Shown: piece by piece, positions 53,029-62,366 of the stretch | Layout: each line of letters starts with the position of its first letter | How positions within the stretch are numbered: the first letter of the stretch is position 1 | NCBI GenBank assembly: GCA_905221605.1 | Contig: CAJNDS010002346.1 | Span: 558,001 to 622,000 of the forward strand | DNA from: Symbiodinium natans | Lineage: Eukaryota; Sar; Dinophyceae; Suessiales; Symbiodiniaceae | Direction: 5' to 3' | Length of the DNA: 64,000 nucleotides | Made by a program: the position numbers and the translations under genes | The notes under the pieces: generated by a model | What the model saw: only the letters and a program-made list of their open reading frames with translations | The model's database searches: none | Told to the model about the DNA's origin: nothing

Positions 53029-53299
53029 TCACATGGTCTTGCTTAAACTACACACTCGCTCCAGGTGCTTTATGAGAGGTGTCAGAATCTGCTGCTGAGT
53101 TGGATGCATGAAAGCCTGTGAAAGCAGCTTCAGCCCCTGAACCCTAAACCCTAAACCCTAAACCCTATGAAACACTGGAACATGTCCGTGCGGGACAATG
53201 AGCAGTGAAGTCTCGGATTGGTGTGGACCAGTAGCATCCAAGATGGGCATTTCTGCACCCTGTAAAGTGAGCCACTCCTCACATCCCGCCCTGTCGGTG
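53029..53299 (-). CDS. Two exons separated by a 27-nt telomeric intron
   Basis: Exon 53164-53299: acceptor GCCCCCGCACTTGGGAAG|C, 45 codons including GCEEWLTLQGAEMPILDATG and LLIVPHGHVPVFHR. Intron 53137-53163: GTTTAGGG TTTAGGG TTTAGGG TTCAG, 27 nt. Exon 53029-53136: GLKLLSQAFMHPTQQQILTP, LIKHLERVCSLSKTM, TGA. Phase 0 on both sides; unspliced, the frame meets TAG two codons into the array. Both halves look strongly coding. Protein unknown. Confidence 0.65.
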
Positions 53300-53575
53300 C
53301 TTCCCAAGTGCGGGGGCGACAACGACAAGTGAGATTCAGGCGTCGCGATGCACAAAAGCGGTTGCGGATTGATTCAACGTCGCCCTTGCATGGAGCGCCC
53401 TGAGCCACGCCCTTCACTCTTCTGAGCATTCTAGGCCGCGTCCAGAAAGAGCCCAAAACCTCAAGCCCTGAACTCCAAAACTCTAATAGTCTAAACCCTA
53501 GACCGCCAGCCTGAAATCCAAAATCGCTCTCAGGGCTTGGGCCCGCGCCGATGTGTCGACCTTTTTGGGGGTTTC

Positions 53576-53800
53576 GGGTTTAGGGTCAGGGTTTAGGGTT
53601 TAGGGTTTAGGGTTTAGGGTTTAGGGTTTAGGGTTTAGGGTTTAGGGTTTAGGGTTTAGGGTTTAGGGTTTAGGGGTCAGGGTCAGGGTTTAGGGTTTAG
53701 GGTTTAGGGTTTAGGGTTTAGGGTTTAGGGTTTAGGGTTTAGGGTTTAGGGTTTAGGGTTTCGGGTTTCGGGTTTAGGGTTTAGGGTGTAGAGTCTGCGG
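53576..53800. repeat. Interstitial TTTAGGG array, two blocks
   Basis: Two runs of about twelve units separated by TCAGGGTCAGGG. Confidence 0.95.
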
Positions 53801-54207
53801 TTGGGGCTTCGGGAGCCCAAATTGTCTCAAGTAGGGTTTAGGGTTTTAGGGTTTAGGTTTGGGGTTTAGGGTTTCGGGTTTAGGGTTTAGGCTTTTGGGT
53901 GTTTCCGAAATGAGGGTACCTTAGTGGGGTCCTAGTATAAGGGAATCCTACTATTTGAAATTCTAGATTTGCAATCCCATAATTCGTAAACTCCCATGTG
54001 TCTTAAGTAAGGAAAAGACCCTGAGGGTTGGAGGTCATAGGGTCGAGGTATGGACCTTAACTCATAATAGGAACCCCCAGAATAGTCGAAAGGTATCGTC
54101 CTGAAATCACATGAGGATCCCTATTTCCTTAACTAAGAATCCCTGTTCTGACTTTAACCCTAACCCTGACACCCTAAACCCCAAACACAAAACCCCGAAC
54201 CCTAGAC

Positions 54208-54291
54208 CCTGAATAAAGGGGTCAGCTCATAATTCCCCACAAGGTTTTTCACAACAAACTCGACAACGTCGCACCCAAGAGCATTCAAAAC
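54208..54291 (-). CDS. Internal exon
   Basis: Acceptor AAACCGTAG|GTT, frame VLNALGCDVVEFVVKNLVGN then YELTPLFR, donor AGG|GTCTAGGG. 84 nt, phase 0. Confidence 0.55.
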
Positions 54292-54401
54292 CTACGGTTT
54301 AGGATTTAGGGTTTAGGGTGCGGAGCTGCAGTTTGTATTTCAGGAATTGTGTTAGGAGTAGTTGGAAAGGGTTAATAAACCCGCGGTTATTTGGCTCAAG
54401 G

Positions 54402-55180
54402 ATGGCCAGTACTACAGGGCCACAAGATCAAAAAGTAGAGCCTGGGTTTGTGGGATTTGTCCCTCAGGGTGTGGATCCTGTTCCCCCTTACTTTCCTCCT
54501 GGGTTCCTCTTGTCCGTGTTTTGGGTTTGTCTTTTGGTTCGGTCTGGGGAATTTCCGGGCGATCAGTGGGGTTGATCCCTTTCCCTCTTTGGTTGCCCCC
54601 CGAAAGGTTATGAGCCCAAGCGGTTCCCTGCGGTAAGTTGTTTTTGTTCAGGGCTTGGGCTCAAGAAGCAATGCCTTCCCCCAAGCGATGGCTCCAATCC
54701 TCCGCGAATGGTGGTGAAGATGGTGGAGCTGAAAATGGTGCAACTGGTTCCCTGGCTGGAGAGGTGGCGCTAGAAGCAGTGATGCCTGGTGCTGCGGAAG
54801 AACAACTGGGAAGAATAACGGTTGCAGAAATTCCCAATGAGGGTATGGTTCCCAATGTGGACATGACTGACGTTGCTGAAGATGAGAGACGAGGTAGTTC
54901 TGCACAACAAACAAGGACTGGTGTGAAGAGGCCCTGGGATGAGACCGGTGGGATAAACACTGAGTTCGCTGCGGCCGTGTTGGAAGTGTTGCAAAGACAC
55001 GGGGTTTTAACAACGTCGTCCTCGTCTTCGGGTCGAAGAATGGTCAGTCAGGAAATTCAGACTGAGCTGAGCGGGGAGGTATCTGCCGTTCAGAAGCGGT
55101 CGCAAAACAAGATGACCGAGAGTTCCTCTGCTAGTTCCCTTTGTGTTGAAGGCGGTGATGAAAAAGAAGGGAAGGGGTGA
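54402..55180 (+). CDS. Spliced gag-like or regulatory protein, two exons
   Basis: Exon 54402-54502: ATG start, MASTTGPQDQKVEPGFVGFV then Pro-rich VDPVPPYFPPG. Intron 54503-54651 (149 nt), acceptor GTTGTTTTTGTTCAG. Exon 54652-55180: AWAQEAMPSPKRWLQSSANG, acidic/Gly-rich middle, TGVKRPWDETGG, LEVLQRHGVLTTSSSSS, MVSQEIQTELSGEVSAVQ and TGA. Phase 2-1 join. Low complexity, acidic, with a short helix. Exon 1 is duplicated at 55431-55531 after the gene. Similar Pro-rich N-termini occur in dinoflagellate retroelement Gag frames (from memory, not checked). Confidence 0.55.
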
Positions 55181-55319
55181 AGAAGACTGAAGAGGTCTTC
55201 AAACGAAGCGATGTAATTCAGTTGTCCTGGAAGACGTTAAACCATAAAATGCATGTCAAGCAGCTGGCTGCTGTCGATAAGGACAGCTTTTGGCCAAGAA
55301 ACACGCGCCTCCCAAAGGT

Positions 55320-55340
55320 GTCCTAGGTATCCCTAGGACA
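55320..55340. promoter_or_regulatory. Hairpin GTCCTAGG-TATC-CCTAGGAC
   Basis: Perfect inverted repeat (8-9 bp) with a 4-base loop, seven bases before the second direct repeat and 140 bases after the stop of the 54.4-55.2 kb gene. Could be a 3' processing or element-end signal. Confidence 0.35.
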
Positions 55341-55968
55341 GGGGGAGTGCGGAGCTGCAGTTTGTATTTCAGGAATTGTGTTAGGAGTAGTTGGAAAGGG
55401 TTAATAAACCCGCGGTTATTTGGCTCAAGGATGGCCAGTACTACAGGGCCACAAGATCAAAAAGTAGAGCCTGGGTTTGTGGGATTTGTCCCTCAGGGTG
55501 TGGATCCTGTTCCCCCTTACTTTCCTCCTGGGTTCCTCTTGTCCATGTTTTGGGTTTGTCTTTTGGTTCGGTCTGGGGAATATAATTTCCGGGCGATCAG
55601 TGGGGTTGATCCCTTTCCCTCTTTGGTTGCCCCCCGAATAGGGTTTAAAGGGTTCCGTATTACTACCATTCTTGATACTAAGTATTGTTGACAAGATTTG
55701 GGCTGCCATGCCTTGAAAGTGATGCACATGGAAGGGTTTAGGGTTTAGGTTTAGGGGTTACGTAGGGTTTAGGGTTTAGGGTTTAGGGTTTAGGGTTTAG
55801 GGTTTAGGGTTCAGGGTTCAGGGTTTAGGGTTTAGGGTTTAGGGTTTAGGGTTCAGGGTTCAGGGTTTGGGGTTTAGGGCGTAGGGCTCAGGCTTTAGGA
55901 TTCACTACTTGGCGTCTTTTAAGGGAGGAGCGGGAGGGCTCTGGAGGAGACCTTGCACCTAATCTTAC

Positions 55969-56232
55969 TAGCCCAGTCGCCAGATAGTAAATAAGGGCAC
56001 CTTTGTTTGCTTGGAGGTTCATGGTACTTACTAACCAATTATAACTGGGCTTATGACCCTACTTATAAGTGGGATAACCCCCATAAGGCCCTTTAGGGGC
56101 ATTATAAGTAGGGTTATAAGTACAGTTATAATTGGTTAGTAAGTACCATGAACCTCCAAGTGTGGTTGGTTAAGTTATAAGGCAACCCAGAACCAAGAAC
56201 AAAGGCGCAGGGTACCACTGCGCTACCAAGTA
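55969..56232. mobile_element. Nested MITEs: family C inside family B
   Basis: Family B ends CTAGCCCAGTCGCCAG and GGGTACCACTGCGCTACCAA enclose a complete family C element (56011-56160) with perfect 36-bp arms TTGGAGGTTCATGGTACTTA.../...GTACCATGAACCTCCAAG. The B sequence resumes with GTGGTTGGTTAAGTTATAAG after C, so C is the later insertion. Confidence 0.8.
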
Positions 56233-56498
56233 GTTCAATTTAAGTTTCGGGTTCAGGGTATAAAGTGCAAAGGTTGAAGGTCTGAGTTTAGGGCTTAGGG
56301 CTTGGGTCCTAGACCATATAGACCCTAGACCCTAAACCCCAACCCTAAACCCTAAACCCTAAACCCTAAACCCCAAACCCCAAACCCTAAACCTTAAACC
56401 CTAAACCCTAAACCCCAAAGCCTAAACCCCAAACCCTAAACTGCCCTGAACCCAAAACTTCCTAAACCCGTTGAAGTCTATGTCGGGGCACCCTCTTG

Positions 56499-56675
56499 GT
56501 AGCCCAGTAACCATATTATGATGACTGCACCCTTTTTTTTTGGGTGGTTACTTTATAAGAAAACCCAGAGCAAAAAAAAGGTTTAGGGTTTAGGGTTTAG
56601 GGTTTAGGGTTTAGGGTTTAGGGTTTAGGGTTTAGGGTTTAGGGTTTAGGGTTTAGGGTTGAGGCTACCAAGCCT
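56499..56675. mobile_element. Family B MITE split by a TTTAGGG array
   Basis: Left part TTGGTAGCCCAGTAACCATA...GAAAACCCAGAGCAAAAAAAA matches family B, then eleven or twelve TTTAGGG units (56580-56658), then TTGAGGCTACCAAG, the family B right end. The telomere tract sits exactly where other copies have GGGGTAACGCTGG. Confidence 0.75.
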
Positions 56676-56750
56676 TGGTCGCCACCTCAGGCTCAGCGTC
56701 TCGCCGTGCCTCCACGTGAGGAAGCTGCGCCTACGCCTAGGGGGTTCTGA
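56676..56750 (+). CDS. Candidate terminal exon
   Basis: CTACCAAG (the end of the split MITE) would be the acceptor; frame WSPPQAQRLAVPPREEAAP then TPRGF and TGA. The minus strand also offers acceptor ACTCAG and donor CTGAG|GTGGCG, so strand is open. Confidence 0.35.
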   Translation, partial: WSPPQAQRLAVPPREEAAPTPRGF

Positions 56751-57084
56751 GTCTCAGGTTTCGTTTAGGGTTTAGGGTTTAGGGTTTAGGGTTTAGGGTT
56801 TAGGGTTTAGGGTTCAGGGGTCAGGGTTTAGGGTTCGGGGCTTTTTTAAGAACGAGAAGCAAGGTTAGGGTCCGGGGCTTGGGTCTAGGGCTTGGGGCTC
56901 CCGAACGAAGAACCTGCAGCTGCAGTTCACTCTGCGAACGACCCCAGGCCCCACGCATGTGAGAATTTGGGTTTAGGGTTTAGGGTGAGGGTTTTAAGGT
57001 TTAGGGTTTAGGGTTTAGGGTTAGAACCCCAAACCCCAAAGTTTAAACTCCAAATATTGAACTCTATGTCGTAAAACCCTAAAC

Positions 57085-57192
57085 TTTCGAGATAGAATCG
57101 CAGTGTATTCTCCCCACCCTTAATATCCGTGGAGGAACATCGGGCGGCACTGGACTTTTGCGGCAGGCAAGCTCGCACGAGTCGCAATGCCA
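57085..57192 (-). CDS. Internal exon
   Basis: Acceptor CAGGCCTACAG|TG, frame ALRLVRACLPQKSSAARCSS, TDIKGGENTLRFYLE, donor A|GTTTAGGG. 108 nt. Telomere unit at the donor. Confidence 0.5.
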
Positions 57193-57354
57193 CTGTAGGC
57201 CTGAGCTCCTCGTTGCAGTGGGGCGGGGAGTTTAGGGTTTAGGGTTTAGGGTTTAGGGGTTGGGATTTGAGGCTTCGTTGGGCCTGCAATGGTCTAGATG
57301 GCGTAGCCCAGCGTGCAACAACGGGCGACAAAAGCACTCCCCACCCAAAAGCAG

Positions 57355-57411
57355 GGGCTACAACGTCTTGCATGCATGATCCACGCAGCCTTGGCAAAAG
57401 TGCGGACCTGA
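57355..57411 (+). CDS. 3'-terminal exon
   Basis: Acceptor CCCCACCCAAAAGCAG|GGG, frame GLQRLACMIHAALAKVRT then TGA. 57 nt. Confidence 0.45.
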   Translation, partial: GLQRLACMIHAALAKVRT

Positions 57412-57497
57412 CTCCCCAAACCTACACACCCTAAACATAAACGCCTCAAAAGCCCTGAACACCCCAAAAGCCCCCAAAAAGTCTTACCACAAAATAC

Positions 57498-57574
57498 CTA
57501 AGCCAGTGGCTGTTCTCGTAAGGTCCGTTAGGGCCGAAGGCTTGCTGCAATGGCAGGGCGTCCCTTTGGGAGAG
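57498..57574 (-). CDS. Internal exon
   Basis: Acceptor CTTTGATCGCTGGTTGCTGGCATGGAG|CTC (first 20 bases pyrimidine-rich), frame LSQRDALPLQQAFGPNGPYE then NSHWL, donor CTTAG|GTATTT. 77 nt. Confidence 0.5.
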
Positions 57575-57702
57575 CTCCATGCCAGCAACCAGCGATCAAA
57601 GAAGTCGCAATGCCCGAAACCCTAAACCCTAACCCTACACCCGAAACGCCTTAAACCCCAACCCCTAAACCTAGTTCCCTCACAAGAACCAGTAAGCTTC
57701 AG

Positions 57703-57792
57703 ACAATGAAAGCGCGGAAACGCTACGTGGTCGGACATCCCCCATGGCCAAGAGAGGCCGAGACCGTGGTGCAGAGAGAAAAGTATTTTAGG
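57703..57792 (+). CDS. Internal exon, basic
   Basis: Acceptor GTAAGCTTCAG|ACA, frame KARKRYVVGHPPWPREAETV then VQREKYFR, donor AGG|GTGCGG. A second plus frame (NESAETLRGRTSPMAKRGR) is equally open. Confidence 0.45.
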
Positions 57793-57935
57793 GTGCGGGG
57801 TTTAGGGTTTACGGTGCGGGCTGAGAATTCAGGATTTGTAGGGTGTGGGGTTAAGGGGTTTAGGGATTGGCTGAGGATTTAGGATTTGTGGGGTTTAGGG
57901 GGTTCAGGGGTTTAGGGATAGGGTCGTCTCGAGCT

Positions 57936-58035
57936 AGCGGATCCAACGGCTAACTTGACCGCAAAACAAAAAAAAACCCTAAACCCTAAACCCTAGCGGA
58001 TCCAACGGCTAACTTGACCGCAAAACTAAAAAAAA
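57936..58035. repeat. Duplicated block separated by CCCTAAA units
   Basis: CTAGCGGATCCAACGGCTAA plus CTTGACCGCAAAAC and an A-run occurs twice, with three CCCTAAA units between the copies. One T/A difference. Confidence 0.85.
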
Positions 58036-58917
58036 CACCCTAAACCCTAAACCCCAAACCCCAAACCCCACACCCTAGACCCAAAACTCGAAACCGCAAG
58101 AAAAGCACATGCTGCAGGGGCGCGGGAGGGGGTCCGGGCGGCCGAGGGTTCAGGGTTTAGGGTTTAGGGTTTCGGGTTAGGGTTTTATCGTTTAGGGCTT
58201 AGGGTAGCTAGGGTAGTTTTGGGTAGCTTAGGGTAGTTTAGGGTTTAGGGTTTAGGGTTTAGGGTTTAGGGTTTAGGGTTTAGAGTGTAGTGGTTGCGGT
58301 TTGGGTGTTAAGCCCGTGCCTTGCTGGGATCTAGGGTTTCGGGTTGATAAGGTAGGAGTTTAGGGTTTGGGGTTTGGGGTTTAGGGTTTAGGGTTTAGGG
58401 GTTCGTTTAGGATAAGGGTTCGGGGTCTAGGGGTGTAGCTGACCTGAAGCGGAAGCAAGGTCACGCTTGCCACCCACAAAAATAGGGGTACCTTATTTGG
58501 GGTCCTTTTTTAAAGGAATCCTACTATTTGGGGGTCCATTTTTGGGATCTCGTAGAACACCCAGCTAGCTTGAGGCTTGACAGGGGTTGAGGTTTTCAGG
58601 CTTTCCCGAAAGCCCTGTAAACGCAAACCCTGGATTCCAAAGCACCGCGTTAGGCTTGTAGCGTTTAAGACTTAAGGCCTTAAGGGGTTCAGGGCTTAGA
58701 TCTATTTGTTTGCGACCCTAAACCCTAAACTAAACCCTAAACCCTAAACACTGAACCCTAACCCTAAAACCCTAAAATGAATAATAATAAGAAGAAGAGG
58801 AATCCCCTTACATTGCCTTAAAACTTATGAAGGAAGAATGTTTTTTACTTTTTGGGTGGTTCTCAAATCAATACCCCCTGTTCAGCTCGGAAATCCATGC
58901 AGCTACTTAGGCCTCAG

Positions 58918-59294
<377 letters not shown>

Positions 59295-59464
59295 AAGAAA
59301 CCCCAAAGAAAAACAAAAAACACAAGTTCAGGGTTTTGGGGTTAAGATTTAGGGTTTAGAATTTAGGGTTTAGGGTTGCTTTGGGCGTTTGCGCTGCAAG
59401 TTCTGGGGCTTAGGGCTCAGGGGTTCTTGCGCGGTTCGGCTTCTTGCGGGCCTGCCGACACGAG

Positions 59465-59527
59465 AACATGGCGAGCTCCGAGGCCACGCGGGCAAAAATG
59501 CTCCAAAGAAAGCCAAAGCAACCCTAA
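59465..59527 (+). CDS. 3'-terminal exon, stop from a telomere repeat
   Basis: Acceptor GGGCCTGCCGACACGAG|AAC, frame NMASSEATRAKMLQRKPKQP, closed by TAA of CCCTAAA. High G/C third positions. Confidence 0.5.
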   Translation, partial: NMASSEATRAKMLQRKPKQP

Positions 59528-59592
59528 ACCCTTATTTACTTACATAGGGTTTAGGGTTTAGGGTTTAGGATACCCCTAGAACTTCCCTTGGA

Positions 59593-59694
59593 TCATTGGA
59601 TCCAAGCAAGGAGGGCGCTAGGCTTTCCAGTTGCTCGGCGCCCACTCCGTCGGCCCTTGCAAACGCACGAAGGCGTGGAGTCCTCGGGCACGGG
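59593..59694 (-). CDS. 3'-terminal exon
   Basis: Acceptor CTAAGAAAGAG|CCC, frame PVPEDSTPSCVCKGRRSGRR then ATGKPSALLAWIQ and TGA. 102 nt, phase 0. Confidence 0.5.
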   Translation of the reverse strand, partial: PVPEDSTPSCVCKGRRSGRRATGKPSALLAWIQ

Positions 59695-59702
59695 CTCTTT
59701 CT

Positions 59703-59827
59703 TAGGGTTTAGGGTTTAGGGTTTAGGGTTTAGGGTTTAGGGTTTAGGGTTTAGGGTTTAGGGCTTAGGGTTTAGGGTTTAGGGTTTAGGGTTTAGGGTT
59801 TAGGGTTTGGGGTTTAGGGTCTAGGGT
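59703..59827. repeat. Interstitial TTTAGGG array
   Basis: About seventeen units, G-rich on plus, lying between two minus-strand terminal exons. Confidence 0.95.
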
Positions 59828-60064
59828 TCACTCCCCTGGGAGGTTCTGCCGGAGTATGGAGGCCATGTCGCGGTCGGGGCGACTACGTGCTTTGGAGCGA
59901 TGCTCTAGTACCGGGTTTAGGGTTTAGGGTTTGGGGTTTAGGGTTTAGGGTTTAGGGTTGAAAGTTTAGGGTCTAGGGTCAGAATGGGTACTTTGGTAGC
60001 TTGGACGATCAACGCGTAGGGAGACTGGGCTGTGGCCTTCAGGTATTTGGAGCCCATTTTGTTT
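59821..60064 (-). CDS. Two-exon C-terminal gene segment
   Basis: Exon 59992-60064: acceptor AAACCCGACACAG|A, frame MGSKYLKATAQSPYALIVQA then TK, donor AAA|GTACCC. Exon 59821-59904: acceptor GGTACTAG|AGC, frame SIAPKHVVAPTATWPPYSGR then TSQGSEP and TAG (from a TAGGG unit). Phase 0 join. An alternative frame of exon 2 ends LPGE. Confidence 0.5.
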
Positions 60065-60642
60065 CTGTGTCGGGTTTCAGGCTTCAGGGTTTAGGGAGCT
60101 TTGGAGTTGGTCCCAAACCCCAGACCCAAAAACCCCAAACCCGAAACCCAAAACCCTTTGGCGTGGGGGGGGGGGGGGGCAGCAAGGGGTTGGCGGGGGC
60201 AAGGGGGAGCAGCGGGGGTTTGGGCATGCACTGGAGCCCTTAAAAAACACTTCCAAACTGGGCATGCACTGGAGCCCTGAAAACACTTCATTTCAGGGCA
60301 AAGGGTACACTTCCCTAAACCCTAAACCCTGAACCCTAAACCCTAAACCCCTACTCCCTGGACACCTAAACCTCTGAAATCCTGAACCCCTAAACCCCCA
60401 AAACCCCCACAACCCTGAACCCTTCACCCCAGTCCCTACGCCCCCAAACCCTTAACCCTAAACCCGAGCTTAGGCTTCTTTGCTTGCTTTAGGCTACAGG
60501 TTCAGAAAAAGGGGCCGGGGAATGTTGAGTTTGCCTTCCTGTGTCTAGTTCTAGGCTTAGCGCTTTTAGGGTTTCGGGTTTGGGCTGGTATCCTTGTAGG
60601 TCTCGCCGTACCCCGAGAATCTCTGACTTGAGTTGGCCATGG

Positions 60643-60833
60643 ATCCTGAGCGGAGGCATATGATGAGCTATAGGGTCTTGCCACGGGCTTGGGATGTAGG
60701 TTTTTGCAGGCTGCGGTGCAGTTCAAGGATCCTCAAAACGGTTGAGGCTACGCGTTCCAGGGTTCCTAATGGGGCTGGATTTCGGTCAAAAAGTGAGGAC
60801 CTCTGGGGTGTGGGGCTAAGGGATCAAGGATGA
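60643..60833 (+). CDS. Hypothetical basic frame
   Basis: ATG at 60639 opens DPERRHMMSYRVLPRAWDVG, CRLRCSSRILKTVEATRS and a Gly-rich end with TGA, in a block with few telomere repeats. Could be an unspliced exon. No family. Confidence 0.35.
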
Positions 60834-61647
60834 GGAAGTCGGTGGCTGGTACGATGCCCTAAAGATTAGGGTACCGGGTGGTTCCTGGGCAGTTCCGAAC
60901 TTGGAAGGTAGCTAGGGTGGCCACAGTCGTATGTGGTTACAAGCCATCGGAATCATTTAAGCCCGAAAACCCAGAACCCTATATTTACAATCAACCATGA
61001 AGCTTCATGCAGCTCGGGGGGAAAAACCTTGCAACCTCCCATGTCGCCATGGTGCTTGTCCACGTTGTTTATCAGCCACCTGCCCGTTCAGGGTTCAGGG
61101 TGTACAGTAGGGTTTTGGGTTGAGGGGGGCGGGGCTTGGGGGCTGGTTTTCTAGACCGCAAAGCCTACACATAAGCACCATCAAGAAGGGACCTTAACAG
61201 GTCTATGGCGCGTACCTACGACGAACCTACACCCGTAACATCCAAAGAGTATACTCTTGGTAGCCTTTCTTGGGATTCGCTACGTTTACTGATAAGGGCA
61301 CCACACCCCAACCCAAAAGCGGCAACGGGATAGCACTGAGCCCTATAAACCCCAAAACCCTAAACCCAAAAACGCGCTAAGCCCTGACCCTAAACCCTAA
61401 ACCCTAAACCCGAACCCCTAAACTCCGAAAGCCTAAACCAACCCCATAACCCTGCTCATAGAGACCCAACAAGAACCAGACCCAAGAGTCGCCCAGGACA
61501 AAAATCACAGAGGTACCCTTTCTATTAGTGTAAGGGAACCTCACCCCGGCAAAAAATGGAACAAGGCCTACTCTGGGTCCTACCCCTAAACCCTAAACCC
61601 TAAACGCTAAACGCTAAACGCTAAACCCTAAACCCTAAACCCTAAAC

Positions 61648-61763
61648 CCCACGAAACAATGCACAGCTTCCCCGCGCCTTTGGTCTTGGATCAGCCGGCC
61701 CACGTCCAGGGATCGTGCCGGGCCCCTGAAGCGCAAGCAGCCCATAAAGAACTCCTCGACATC
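61648..61763 (-). CDS. Internal exon
   Basis: Acceptor AAACCCGAACAG|GAT, frame DVEEFFMGCLRFRGPARSLD then VGRLIQDQRRGEAVHCFV, donor GTGGG|GTTTAGGG. 116 nt, strong third-position G/C. The plus strand is open too (HVQGSCRAPEAQAAHKELL), but its borders are weaker. Confidence 0.55.
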
Positions 61764-61899
61764 CTGTTCGGGTTTAGGGTTTAGGGTTTAGGGTTTGGGG
61801 TTTAGGGTTTAGGGTTTCGGGTTTGGGGTTTAGGGTTTAGGGTTTGGGGTTAGTTAGGGTTAGTTAGGGTTAGTTAGTATTGTTACCAGCAGACAGCCC

Positions 61900-62366
61900 C
61901 AATATTTAGGGAAACGTGCACACGCCTTTTTCTTGAGCCATGAGCGAACAACGGTAAGTAATGAAATGCCTTTCTGTAACAACACCCCCCGCGCAACTTA
62001 GTGCAACGTAAGAGGCGTCAAAAGTTGAGGAAAGACAAACGATGTTCGCTACAGTCGTACCTAGTACGCAAAACGACTGCATCTTGAGGAAATTTCACCT
62101 CACATAACCAGCTGAAAATAAATCCAGCCCGTCAGGGAGGTGCTCTTCACCTGTTGCCCTGAGGATAGAAACTGACTACAACTGCTACTGTGTAGCCAGC
62201 TCGTCAGAGCGGCGAAGGAGATGCAGTGTGGCGCACGGGCACACACACGTAGGCTGATGGAATCAGAAATGCAAAGAACGAAAACAATTTGCTCAAAAAT
62301 GCTGGGTCGGCGAATCCGACCCGTCAGGGTGGAGTGTGCAACCCTGACCATGCCTCCTTTTAGGCG
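61900..62366. other. 3' flank of the right-end gene
   Basis: Unique DNA without telomere repeats. A CCCGTCAGGG motif occurs at about 62130 and 62320. No supported gene; the 83-codon minus frame at 62100-62351 is probably untranslated region. Confidence 0.4.

Larger units (their letters stand above)
54318..55638 (+). mobile_element. 1.3-kb unit with 290-bp direct terminal repeats (TRIM-like)
   Basis: 54318-54604 and 55347-55638 are the same sequence except for one G/A change and a 5-bp insertion in the second. They flank 742 bp containing a spliced reading frame. Terminal direct repeats with a short interior resemble miniature LTR elements, but TG...CA ends and a target duplication are not seen, so a recent partial tandem duplication is the alternative. 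Confidence 0.6.
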
